Shown one piece after another: positions 1-10,000 of a DNA stretch of 64,000 nucleotides. Numbering within the stretch: the stretch's first letter is position 1; each line of letters opens with the position of its first letter. Under the pieces are notes generated by a model. It saw only the letters and a list, made by a program, of their open reading frames with translations, did no database searches and was not told where the DNA came from. The translations under genes were made by a program, and so were the position numbers. The DNA is from Beverwykella pulmonaria (lineage: Eukaryota > Ascomycota > Dothideomycetes > Pleosporales > Melanommataceae), in contig BCHH01000007.1 of the NCBI GenBank assembly GCA_001599595.1, forward strand, positions 2,929,903 to 2,993,902, given 5' to 3'.

Positions 1-141
1 TACCATAAACTCCGAGAGGTCGAAAGTAGGAAAAGGTAATATCCCCATCCCAAATAAAGATCCATGGGTATTGCAAGGAATTTACCATAAACTCCGAGAG
101 GTCGAAAGTAGGATAAGGTAATATCCCTGTCCCAAATAAAG
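1..141. repeat. Two copies of a 59-bp repeat, 82-bp period
   Basis: Positions 1-59 and 83-141 are the same 59-bp sequence with about three substitutions, separated by a 23-bp spacer. Each copy starts TACCATAAACTCCGAGAGG and ends CCCAAATAAAG. The array touches the window edge, so more copies may lie to the left. It is not part of any recognised gene. It could be a minisatellite or the end of a transposable element. Confidence 0.9.
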
Positions 142-293
142 CCAGAATTCCATCCAGTAAAATTCCAGCAAAGACCAACCCAATCTCGCAAATTTCCACA
201 TTGTAGAGACTATCCCTCGCGTGTCCCAAGCCAAAAATTTTGACCCAGTGACTACCGGACTACAGAGGGTATATCTGGTGAATTACGAGATAT
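142..293. other. 3' flank of the left-end gene; no gene seen
   Basis: AT-rich sequence between the edge repeat and the stop codon of the minus-strand gene. It contains ATATCTGG and an ACGAGATATTT string, which recur inside the introns of that gene. It is probably its 3' untranslated region. Confidence 0.4.
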
Positions 294-1909
294 TTAAGTC
301 TCGTTATCCTCTTCAGATTCCTCCCCTTGATCATCTTCAGAGTCCTCAAAGTCNTCTTCAACTTGAGCACCATNATTAGAAGCTAACAAGAGTTAATTGA
401 AATGCTCGTAAAATACAAGAAATGCGTACTCAGGATATCTGCCAAACGGCCTTCAGCCTTGGTGAATTGGTCATAACCCTTATCGCGTTCTCCGTTGACA
501 TTGAACAGCTAATATTACAATTAGTATGGTAAAATACAAGAAAGTATTAACAAGAGGTTATATATACCTTGTCGGGAGTGAATTCACCAAAGAACAACTC
601 AAAGAATTCAAGAAACAAGGCCTTTTTGGCGCCAAAACCCAGAGATGCCAAATGGCGAATGTCTCTAGCTTTGGTACCGAGGGCCACGAGTCTCTTGCGC
701 TCAGAAACAGTGTACTACGTGATATATTAGTCAACATCTCGTAGAATATGTTCCCAAACTTACGTTCCAAAGCCCCTTCTTAGCGCAATACATTTCAAGA
801 AGAGAACCCTATTTATTTTAGTATATTTCGGATAACACGAGACAGTTATGTTCTTACTGCGTAACTGCAACCACAAGGGACCAGATCCTGTTCCTCAGAC
901 CCATCAGGAGCGGCATCTCCAGTTGGCATAGCCTGTATGTGGTTAGTTACGAGAAAGTGTAATCCATGTTTATAGATCCTAACTGCTTGTGATTTTTTGC
1001 AACTATAGCATCGGGCAACAGCATTTGCTTGTCCAAACATGGCCTCTCTGTAAAAGAATTAGCTGGTATTTTACGTGGAATAAATAAAGAATATGGGCAT
1101 ATACCGCAGACGAGCTAAGAGCGTGGTTGGCTACAAGACATATTAGCTTTGAACTAGTAAAATGCCACAAAAGATATAGTTATCTACGTTGGATGGTTTC
1201 TTGCTCCAGCGCTTGCGATATATTTTGCGGCTTTCCTCAAGCCTCGCCTTAAGATTAGGCTGATTGTCTCGTGCAATACGGCGTGGAAGGATTGGAACAT
1301 TGGGTTTCTTGGCCTTTCCTTGCTTTCCCTGACCCCTAAACATAGTTAGTTTGTGTACTGCCAGAAATAAATTTTAAATCGTAAAACACAAGATTTAGTC
1401 CTGAATATATGGTAAAATACCAGCTTTGGGTCATTCCCCCTAGTATTGTGGAAGATGAAATTTGGTTTCAGAATAGACCAAAAATTCGATATTTCAGATC
1501 CAGAAATAGTGAAAATCAAATGGTGTAGTACGAGGGATAAAATCCCAAAACTACTATTTCACCAGATATCGATTTCCCAAATTCTGATCGAAATTCAATT
1601 TCAGAAATATGGAGGTCTTTGTGGTAGAATACCGGTCAGACTGCTAAATATATGGTAAAATACCACACATTTAAGAGTCGAGTTTTCTGAACTGGTCTTC
1701 GGAGATAAAGAGGATTGTATATTGTTGAGCATCGTGTCGGCAGAGAAAATATCTCGTAAAATCNGGAGAAAAATGTATATACCAGATATGAAAGACCAGA
1801 TATGGTATTTTACGTACTTTGTCTTGTTGCGTCTGGCAGGCTTCTGGCGCGTCAGGTCGCGGGCTTCCTTGGCGCGTTTCTGCTTGGCGGTAAGCTTTGG
1901 TCTCGCCAT
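294..1909 (-). CDS. Hypothetical basic/acidic-tailed protein, 9 exons
   Basis: I do not recognise this family. On the minus strand nine exons join with consistent phase at every junction: 1909-1818, 1335-1188, 1130-1105, 1047-984, 932-858, 808-764, 714-568, 508-430 and 382-294. They give 254 aa. Introns are canonical GT-AG of 47-59 nt, except the first, which is 482 nt. The N-terminus is strongly basic (starts MARPKLTAKQKRAKEARD). The middle has a Cys pair (CYSCKK) followed by CGC, perhaps a small metal site. A hydrophobic/aromatic segment follows (FLEFFELFFGEF), and the tail is Glu/Asp-rich. A 5'UTR intron, GTACGT to TTACAG at 1978-1917, precedes the ATG. Two Ns (354, 374) fall in the last exon and one (1764) in intron 1. 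Eight introns in 765 coding bases is very dense. It could be a transposon-associated gene or a rapidly evolving host gene. Function unknown. Confidence 0.55.
1336..1817 (-). other. 482-nt repeat-bearing intron 1
   Basis: This intron is roughly eight times longer than the others in the same gene. It holds two identical 19-bp direct repeats (AATATATGGTAAAATACCA at 1404-1422 and 1647-1665) and an inverted copy of the core motif beside the donor (1805-1813). Skipping it joins phase 2 to a 1-base completion and restores the frame, which supports it being one intron rather than coding sequence. Confidence 0.5.
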
Positions 1910-2477
1910 ATCTGCCTGTAAACAGTCAATATATGGCTATAGAAGCTGTAAATATCGATAATTGACAATATACGTACGTTTCAGGCGGTTGCAGGTGGTT
2001 GCAGGTGGTTGTTGGTGAGTGTAATAGTGAGGAAGTGAGGGTTGTTGACAAGGTTTGTAGTAACCTACCTCAAACGATCAAAATTTAGCCGAGGCTTGGC
2101 ACGCGGCTAGAGTGTTGTTCCGCGATGAGAATAATATTTATCTACAAAATAGCTGTCACCTATATCTTAGTCATGTACTATTTAGTTTACCAGCCCTTAG
2201 TCCTACTATAAGTTTGCCTATCAGAGTGAATTTTAAACTACCGCACCGAGAAATTTGGTGAAGGAAGAATTCGTCTTAATGCCATGGTAACGAACACCCT
2301 TGTGAATTGGTGGTGGTGACGTTGGGGGACATTCCGAATAAGAAAAGTTGGCCAACTGCAGGGATGCTCTTCGCCTAGGGCGAACTCCCACCCAACTTCG
2401 GCTCAGGCCGCCTCGATGGTGAAATCAGCCCCACGCGGTGGGACGGACAGGCGCAGTCACTGCTATCGAAGAAACTC
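1910..2477. other. Intergenic/5' region; short tandem repeat
   Basis: Contains the putative 5'UTR intron of the left-end gene (1917-1978) and a 10-bp tandem (GCAGGTGGTT-like) around 1985-2015. From about 2330 base composition shifts from AT-rich to GC-rich, probably marking the start of the IQ-gene promoter. No other coding sequence was seen. Confidence 0.5.
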
Positions 2478-4289
2478 ATGTCGAGCACACCACCTGAGGG
2501 CGAGGCTGCCAAGCATCGCGACCGTCAACAGGGCCCCGCGGAAGACGCGGCTGTGCTGGACGAGCAAGAGCAGGCCGCTGAGCTGATACAGCGCAACTAT
2601 CGTGGATATAGATCGCGCAGACAGCTTCAGGGCATGGGGTTGGATCCGAGTGCGCGCTGGGCTGAGGTATGCACCCTCTCTGCAAGTGATGGTGACTTGC
2701 GCTGACAGGTGCACTTGCGCAGGCTATCAAAGAGGGTCAGCTTCGCCCTACACACTACCAGCATACATGGATGCAATACTAAACCTCCAAAGCCAGGTGG
2801 CGCAATGCCACACGCCCAATATCGCGCTCCCAACGTTCCGCCCCGTCCCCGTCTCCGTCTTCCCCGGAACAGCGCTCGCGGGCGCACTCGGATGCTGCGC
2901 GCCGGAACTGGAAGCGCATCGGCGAGATAGCGCGACGTGCAGGCGGCGATGACCCCTCCGACGTGTCTGAAGACGAAGACGAGATGAGTGCTGAGGATCG
3001 CGCAGAGCATAAACAAAAGAAGGCCCAGCAGAAGATGGAGCGGGAAAGGACGGCCAAGATGATGGATCTCCAGTATTTCCTGGAGATGGTGGACCACAAA
3101 CACAGATATGGGTCGAACCTGAGGGCATACCACGACCATTGGAAGAAGCTCGACACCAATGAGAACTTCTTCTACTGGCTGGATTACGGGGCGGGGAAAT
3201 ACTTTGAGCATCCGACCGTGTCCAGGGAGAGGCTGGAGAAGGAGCAGGTGCGGTACCTGACGCGCGAGGAGCGCATGAAGTATCTAGTCAAGATTGACAA
3301 GGAAGGGAGGTTATGCTGGGCGAAGAACGGAGAGCGAATCACGACGAGCATGGACTACAAAGACAGCGTGGACGGCATAGTGCCCAAAGATGACAGCACT
3401 CCCGCTTATACATCTGGCGGACGGATCGAGGGCGGGGATTCAGATTCGTCTTCAAGTTCTTCTGAATCGGACTCCAGTGACGTCGAAGGGGAGCACTATG
3501 TGAATCATGATCTTGATAAGGCCAAGGGCTTTTCAAAGATCAAGCACGTGTCTGCCGCGACGGTTCTCAACCACTTACTTAGGGGTTCTGTGAAACCCAA
3601 CTCCTGGATATTCGTAAGTCATGTAGTCGATGCTTTCGACTGCCACTTATTCTCGACAGGTCGCTGACACCTCCTTCCGCTTGTACGTCGGGATCAAGCA
3701 ATCCGGCGCCTTCCAGCACAGTTCCTTCCTCCATGGCGCTCGCATCTCCGCGGCAGGCCTCATTAAGATCAAAGACGGCCAACTGCGCCGCCTGTCCCCT
3801 CTCTCTGGGCACTACCGGCCACCGACCAAAAATTTCCGCGCTTTCGTCCACTCCCTCCAAGACAACGGAGTCGATATGTCACGCGTCTCGATATCGCGCT
3901 CGTACGCTGTCCTAGTCGGCCTCGAGGCCTACGTCAAAACCCGGCGAAAATTCAAGCACGGCGTCCAACACGTCTCAGACGCCGAGACCAAAGTCATGCA
4001 TCCGGAAGAACACCAAAAGAAACTCGAGGAAGCAAAGGATAAAAGCAAGAGCGCAGAGCGGGAACGCCAGCTCTTAGCCGCCAACGCAGCGAAAGAAGAA
4101 GCGGCGCGCAAGGAGAAGCGCTGGCATCGGAAGATTTGGAGGAAGATGCGCGTGGGGTCCATTTCTTCGAAAGACGAGCTGAAGGAGGCGAAGGAGACGA
4201 AGCACCACAAGACTCTGAGTGAGCCAGGTCAGGACGTCGAGAGCGGAATTCCTCCGAGCGGGGAACGTGACAAGGCCGTTGCAGCGTGA
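2478..4289 (+). CDS. IQ calmodulin-binding motif protein
   Basis: Exons 2478-2666, 2723-2735, 2793-3613 and 3660-4289 give 550 aa. An IQ motif (LIQRNYRGYRSRR) sits at residues 36-48, the class that binds calmodulin. Next comes a Ser/Pro-rich linker, then a conserved-looking core (NWKRIGEIARRAGGDD, YFLEMVDHKHRYG), an acidic/Ser tract around residues 285-310, and a Lys/Glu-rich coiled-coil tail. Exon 2 is only 13 nt. Without it the flanking exons run into stops in every frame, and with it the read continues AIKEARWRNATRP, similar to what I recall from other fungal IQ proteins. The exact role is unknown. The family is fungal and uncharacterised as far as I know. Confidence 0.85.
2723..2735 (+). 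other. 13-nt micro-exon of the IQ-motif gene
   Basis: Flanked by an AG acceptor (ends 2722) and a GTCAGC donor (from 2736). The downstream intron (2736-2792) carries a TACTAAAC branch-like site and ends CAAAG. The exon encodes AIKE plus one base of Ala and is needed to keep the frame. Confidence 0.75.
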
Positions 4290-5138
4290 GAGGACTTCTA
4301 TGAGGATGTAATGAGCGGGGAGCATTGGGACACGGCGTTGGCGTATTGTTAGTTCCAAGTTCTTTGATATCCCGTAACTGCCCGGACTAGCCATGTCTCC
4401 CTAATTTTAACACATTCCTCTGGAGCATAGACAGGAACCGTAATGTCACGTGGCGCACTGCTCCATATCAGCCTTACGGAAAACTGCTTGTTTATGCAAA
4501 ACCTACTTCCAGCCACAGTGTGAGGCTCTGCTTGCTGTTCTAGCCGGATCCGGTATCCTCTTCGCAGCTGCACGCCTCAGCCTCAGCCCTCCCCAAACCC
4601 ATCCCCCTTTCAACTTCCGACATGACGACGGGTAAGCGAACCAGAAACGGCCCCCCTGAAATGCGGAGTAGTACAGTATACTAACATAGGACAGGATCAA
4701 TCCTGCGGGGTTGCAGTTCTCGTGCTTGGGTCAGACGGATGCTAAATCGTAATAAGATTCTGAGCGGATGCTTGCGTCGTTTAGGCGCGTTGTGGGGAGA
4801 AGCACTGCACCGGAGAATTTTTGGGTCAGTGCCCTGCTGCTCTCTGCCAAGATTTCGGACCTATGTTGGGGGTTCAACGTTGAGGATTTTCGCATTGCAA
4901 GTGAGATGGCGGAGTGCAGCGGAGTGCAGCACAGTGCAATGTAGTACAGTACAGTGCAGTGCAAGAAAAGTACGAGAAGAAGAAGAGATATAAATGCCAA
5001 TTTTCTGCTCTTCACAGGTATTCAGCAACCTCTTCTTTCATTTCTGCTTCGGCTTCCTTTCCATCTGTTATCCATCCTCATTCTCTTTCTATATATACGT
5101 CCTGACAGTCTCTCCCTTAGACAATAAATCCAGCTACA
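4290..5138. other. Intergenic; AGTGCAG-rich tandem and TATA box
   Basis: No gene recognised. At about 4910-4965 there is an imperfect tandem of AGTGCAGC/AGTACAGT units. A TATA-like box TATATATA lies at 5090-5097, about 42 bases before the ATG of the next gene, preceded by a long pyrimidine-rich stretch typical of fungal promoters. Confidence 0.6.
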
Positions 5139-5481
5139 ATGTATACCACCACTATTCTGTCTCTGGCGCTATCCTTCTCTGCCCTGACATCCGCCTCTCC
5201 CCTTAACAAGCGCGATGGCTGCACCTACCCAAGTGAGCCCTGGCTTGACGAAAATCTCGCTTGCTGGACCTGCAATGCAAATAACACGCCGGAATTAACG
5301 CTGCCACTCGACTGCGGTTACATACCCTTCGGGGGGAAGAAGATGCACAAGCGCGAGACCCTGGCACGTGCACGTTCCCAAGTACGTTTCCCCCTCCTCC
5401 ACCTCCATCGACTCCCACTCCCACTCTGCGGCCCAAGGCTAACTTACTCCCAAGGAGATCTCTGGCTCGACGACCATCTAA
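5139..5481 (+). CDS. Small secreted 4-Cys peptide precursor
   Basis: Exons 5139-5381 and 5455-5481 give 89 aa. The first ~20 residues are a signal peptide (starts MYTTTILSLALSFSALTSAS), followed by two Lys-Arg dibasic sites (LNKR and MHKR) that suit Kex2-type processing. Between them lies a peptide of about 47 residues with four Cys. The intron (GTACGT donor, CCAAG acceptor) leads to EISGSTTI and a TAA at 5479-5481. After that stop the same frame stays open for 36 codons (LGWICGVDGTPVATATS onward) to a TGA at about 5590. The stop may therefore be a recent nonsense mutation or a sequencing error, or there may be a missed intron. Possible effector or secreted peptide. No family recognised. Confidence 0.55.
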
Positions 5482-7075
5482 CTTGGATGGATCTGCGGTG
5501 TGGATGGGACGCCTGTTGCCACCGCGACCTCACTCTATGGCCTCATCTTCACGCGCGGTGCGGTCACAGAGCCGAAGGGCAGAGGGGATCGCTGAGATGT
5601 CGATGAGATAGGGTTGAGCTAATGGCGCAGAGCCGGACTTCCTATGTCTGTGGCGATCTGTGTGTTTGCCTGGGTAGATGGAGGAAAGGGTGGGACCGCG
5701 GTGTACGCTCCTGTAGTGATTATTTGTTTGGCGTTGCGGGGAGGATTTCGAGGGCTTCTTGAGTGTACTAGTTCTTTCTTGCTAGCGAGTATAGAGACTT
5801 CTTTTCGTTTCACTTGGCTAACCTACCACGCCAAGAGCGCAGTGAGCACGATGCATCGAACCCGAGTTATCGGATACCGTTCGCTGGGTGGCTAGAAGGC
5901 GTTCGAAGTGGGCTGCATCTGCCCTCGCCATGGCCAGTTGACAAGTTGGACACACACGCGTCTCGCCGTCTGAACCTTCCCTCCCTCTGACATCATCCGC
6001 CCCATCTGGATCCACGGTTCCGGCTCGCCCCTACCAGTTTGCAAGCTTGGCGGACGGCTCTATTCAACCTTGCCATTACCTTGCTTTGAGGCCGCCCGAG
6101 TGTCCAAATGACATGGCTGGATAGCTCAGGAACAGGATTTGTGGTGACATGAGTGGTGAAACGCACCCCGCCGTGGCGCCTTCCTCAGCCGCCCAAGTGC
6201 ATCTCATGTAATTAGAGCAGCAGAGGACGAAGCGAGCACGACGGCTGGCTGCACACGGTGCCGCGTCCAGTTCCTATGCCGCATGTCCGCAGAGGGCGAA
6301 GCGGAGACGCAGTTCGCCATGGGTTCGCGGCCGTGGAGGGGAGGCGAGGTGAAGAGATCGGCGAGATGGGCCCAAGCTCCACAGCTCCGACAGGGTACAT
6401 CCCAGCACGGCTGCACCAGCACGACGTCATCAGAACATCGCGACAGACTGCAGCGAGCCAGCTTTCTGTGCGGACGGCGCCTGCACGGGCGCCCTGGGAA
6501 TCTTCGATGGGGAGGGGCGCCACAGGCGCCGTCGATCGGGCCTCAACTGGGACCACGGAGGCTGGCATCGAGATGGAAAGGTGCATTGATGAGCCGGATG
6601 CAGCGTGAGTGCACCGTCACTTGTCTGCGTGTTTTGATGCTGGTGCTAGTGGACATTGAGCCTCCCTCGAGTCTCCTCAGACGCGCACCCAGCACAACTT
6701 GGCGGCTATGCATCGTCGATTGCCTCCACTACCCCAGCCCAGCCGCAGCTCGGCGAGCGGCATGCCACCGTTGGTGTGACACTACCAGTGCAAGTGCTCC
6801 CGCTGCCGGAGCTGACGCCCTGCCCAAGTTACCCAGCTGTGACGCAATAGAGGAATCTCTGTGGCCGCACCGTCACACAACAGCCTCAAAAACAAGTTTC
6901 CCAGGCCCTCCCAGCACAATTGCGGCGCGATCTCCCCCTGCTGGTCGCCTTTTTGAGCTTTCGCATCCTACGTCATGCTGCCAAAATGGCCCAATTCCTC
7001 CATAAATCCCTGGTCGGATCCTCCCCTCCACTGCCGTTCTTCTGCTCTAAAAGACGAGCCTTCGTCGAGTAATAT
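5482..7075. other. Intergenic region upstream of the LEA-like gene
   Basis: About 1.6 kb, GC-rich from about 6000. Several overlapping open frames on both strands (for example 6283-7005 +) lack recognisable domains or consistent splice structure and look like chance openings. The last part presumably holds the promoter and leader of the LEA-like gene. Confidence 0.5.
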
Positions 7076-10000
7076 ATGACAGAAAACTCGTCCAGCTCCT
7101 ACACCTACTACTCTTTCCCCCCAACCCCCAACCGAAATTCCCCCCGCTTCAACCGCTCACGATCCATTTCCAGCACTGCATCCGTTGCTTCGCAGCGCAC
7201 ACTTCGGACTACTAGGGAACCTCTAGAAGACGACGACGACGATAACAACAACAACAACAACCACTACTACATCAACAAAATGCCGTCTCCAGCAGCCGGA
7301 AAGGGTGACACCCCCCGCACCCCCACCAAGCTCGGACGCAAGCCACAGCCATCTGCCCCCAAGCTGGGCAAGCCCTCGTCGAAACCCACAGAAACGGTCG
7401 AGTCAGATGCCCCCAGTCTGCCTCAGAAGCCGTCGGAGGAGACGCTGCGCGAGAAAGCCGAGGACGCCCCCGAGAACGTCCCCGACACCAAGGGACAGGT
7501 AGAAGAGGCCACAGAAGAAACCACCGACGACGCGGCAGGAAAGGTGTCGCAAGCAGGCGACGAGCTCCAGGAGACGGAACCGAAGCCCATCGACGATGCC
7601 GAAGACACGGTAGCCGGCGCCGAGGAGGAAGCCGAGGAGACGGGCGATGACGCAACCCAGAAAGCCGGAGACGATGCCGAGACCAACGACAACACTGAGG
7701 ATGACGCCACAGACGCCGCCGAGGCGGCCGAGGAGACGTCAGAGGGCGCCCTGAGCAATGCCCGCGGCCTCGCTGGCAAGGCGTCCAATCTGGCCGGCAA
7801 GACGAAAGAAGACCCAACCAGCGCCGTGAAGGAGGCTGGTGAGGAGGTGGAAGAGGCTGCCGACGGCGCCTCGCCTGACGTCGATGCCCAAGAGACCGCG
7901 AACGGTGTCAAGGGCGGCGTCGACGAGACGGCCGAGGGCGTGCAGGATGATGCCGAGGACGCCGCTGATGGAGTGAAAGAGTCCGTGGAAGACACAGCGG
8001 GCCAGGGTCTCCCCGATCTTTCAGTCCTCAAAGGCCTCGAGGTGGACGAGGAAGGAAACGTTAAAGACAAGGACGGCAACCCCATCGGCCGCCTTGTCGA
8101 GGGTGACGCCGAAGACCTCGCTGGCTACGCAATTGGCGATGACGGCGAGATCCTCGATGACGATGGTGACCTCGTGGGTCGCTGCGAGCTCCTGCCCGAC
8201 GCAGCCAAGGCCCAGCTGGAGAATGCGAAGCGCGAAGCCGACGGGCCCAAGTTGCCCGATATCAGCATCCTGAAGGGTCTGACCGCCGACCGGTCTGGCC
8301 AGATCCTGAACGAGGATGGCGATTTCGTGGGACGCCTCGTCGAGGGCGACCCATCCGCTATCCAGGGCAAGGAGTTTAACGAGAGGGGCGAGATTCTCGA
8401 CGACGACGGCAATGTCATCGCCCGCGCTGAGCTCCACCCCGAGGCTGCCGATCTCGTCGACCAGGGCGAAGAGGAGGAAGAAGCAGAGGAGGAGGAAGAG
8501 GAAGGCGGTCTTGTCGACGGCGGAGTTCCCGATGCCGTCGGAGAGACTGCCGAAGGCGCTGCTGAGGACGTTCAGGAGGCCGCCGAGGAGGCCGCCGAGG
8601 GCGTCGAGGAGGAACTGCCTGGTGTCGAAGCCCTCGAAGGCATGCAGATCAACTCCGATGGCGACGTCCTCAACGAAGACGGAGAGGTGGTTGGCCAGCT
8701 TGCCGAGGGTGACATCGGCGACGTGAAGGGCCTCACCGTCAACGACAAGGGCGAGGTCGTTGATGCCGAAGGCAACGTGCTCGGCAAGGTCGAGCTGGCT
8801 GAGGGTGCTGCCGACAAGCTCAAGGAGGCTGCCGCCGGAGCGCTCGATATCCGCATTCTGGAAGGCCTCAAGGTGAATAAGAAGGGCAAGGTGCTTGACG
8901 AGGAAGGCGAGGAGATTGGCGAGCTGAAGGAGGGCGACGTCAAGGTCTGCGCTGGCAAGACTGTGAACGAGAAGGGCGAAGTCGTCGACAAGCAAGGCAA
9001 CGTCATCGGAAAGGTTGACGTCGTTTCTGGCGAGGCTGCCTTCGAAGCCATGAAGGCACTTAAGGAGCGCCTTGGCGAAGTCGAAGAACCTGAAATCAAG
9101 GAAGTAGAAGTCATCCCCGACATCGACATCCTCGAAGGCTTAAAGGTAAACAAGAAGGGCCAGGTCCTCAACGAGGACGGCGAGCCGATTGGTGAACTCA
9201 TTGAGGGTGATATCAAGGACTGTGCCGGCAAGAAGATCAACGAGAAGGGCGAGGTCGTCGACAAGGACGGAAAAGTCCTTGGCAAAGTCAAGACCCTTCC
9301 CCAGATGGTCGAGCAGGCCGTTGAGGATGCTGAAGAAGCCAAGGAGGGAGCTGAAGACGCACAAGAAGGCGCTGAAGAGGCCCAGGAGGGTGCTGAAGGA
9401 GCCGCTGAGGAGGCGGTGGAAGCAGCCGAGGAAGCTGGCGAAGATGACAACCTGCCCCCTCTTTCCATCCTCGAAGGGCTCAAGGTGAACAAGGCCGGCA
9501 AGATCATCGATGACAAGGGCGTCATTGTTGGCGAACTCATCGAGGGTGACGCCAAGAAGCTCTCGAAGTCTGGCATCACCGCCGATGCTGAGGGCCAATT
9601 CTGGGACACCAAGGGTCATGTCATTGGTCGCGCGAAAACCGTTCCCGTCGACGATGCGGAGGAAGAAGCCCCATTCGCTGGTCTCGAAGGCCTCATTGTC
9701 GTCAAGGACGGCTTTGTTGAGGATGAGAACGGCAACCGCGTTGGCAAAGTGGTTGAAGGCGACGCGAAGAAGCTTGTCGGCCGTGCTGTGGATGAAGATG
9801 GAGACATTCTCGACAAGAAGGGCTCCGTTGTTGGCCACGCCGAACGCTACGAAGAGCCCGAGGAGGAGGCTCCCGCCGAGGAAGATCCCGTTGACCTCTC
9901 GAGCTTGGAGGGCAAGACTGTCAACAAGCAGGGCAACGTCATCGGCGACGAAGGCGTGCCGGTCGCTCGCCTGGTCGAGGGCAACCCCAAGGAGCTCGCG

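Noticed and set aside
6258..7005. Overlapping plus-strand open frames before the LEA-like gene
   Set aside because: Arg/Pro/Ser-rich composition typical of chance frames in GC-rich DNA; no domain or splice structure.
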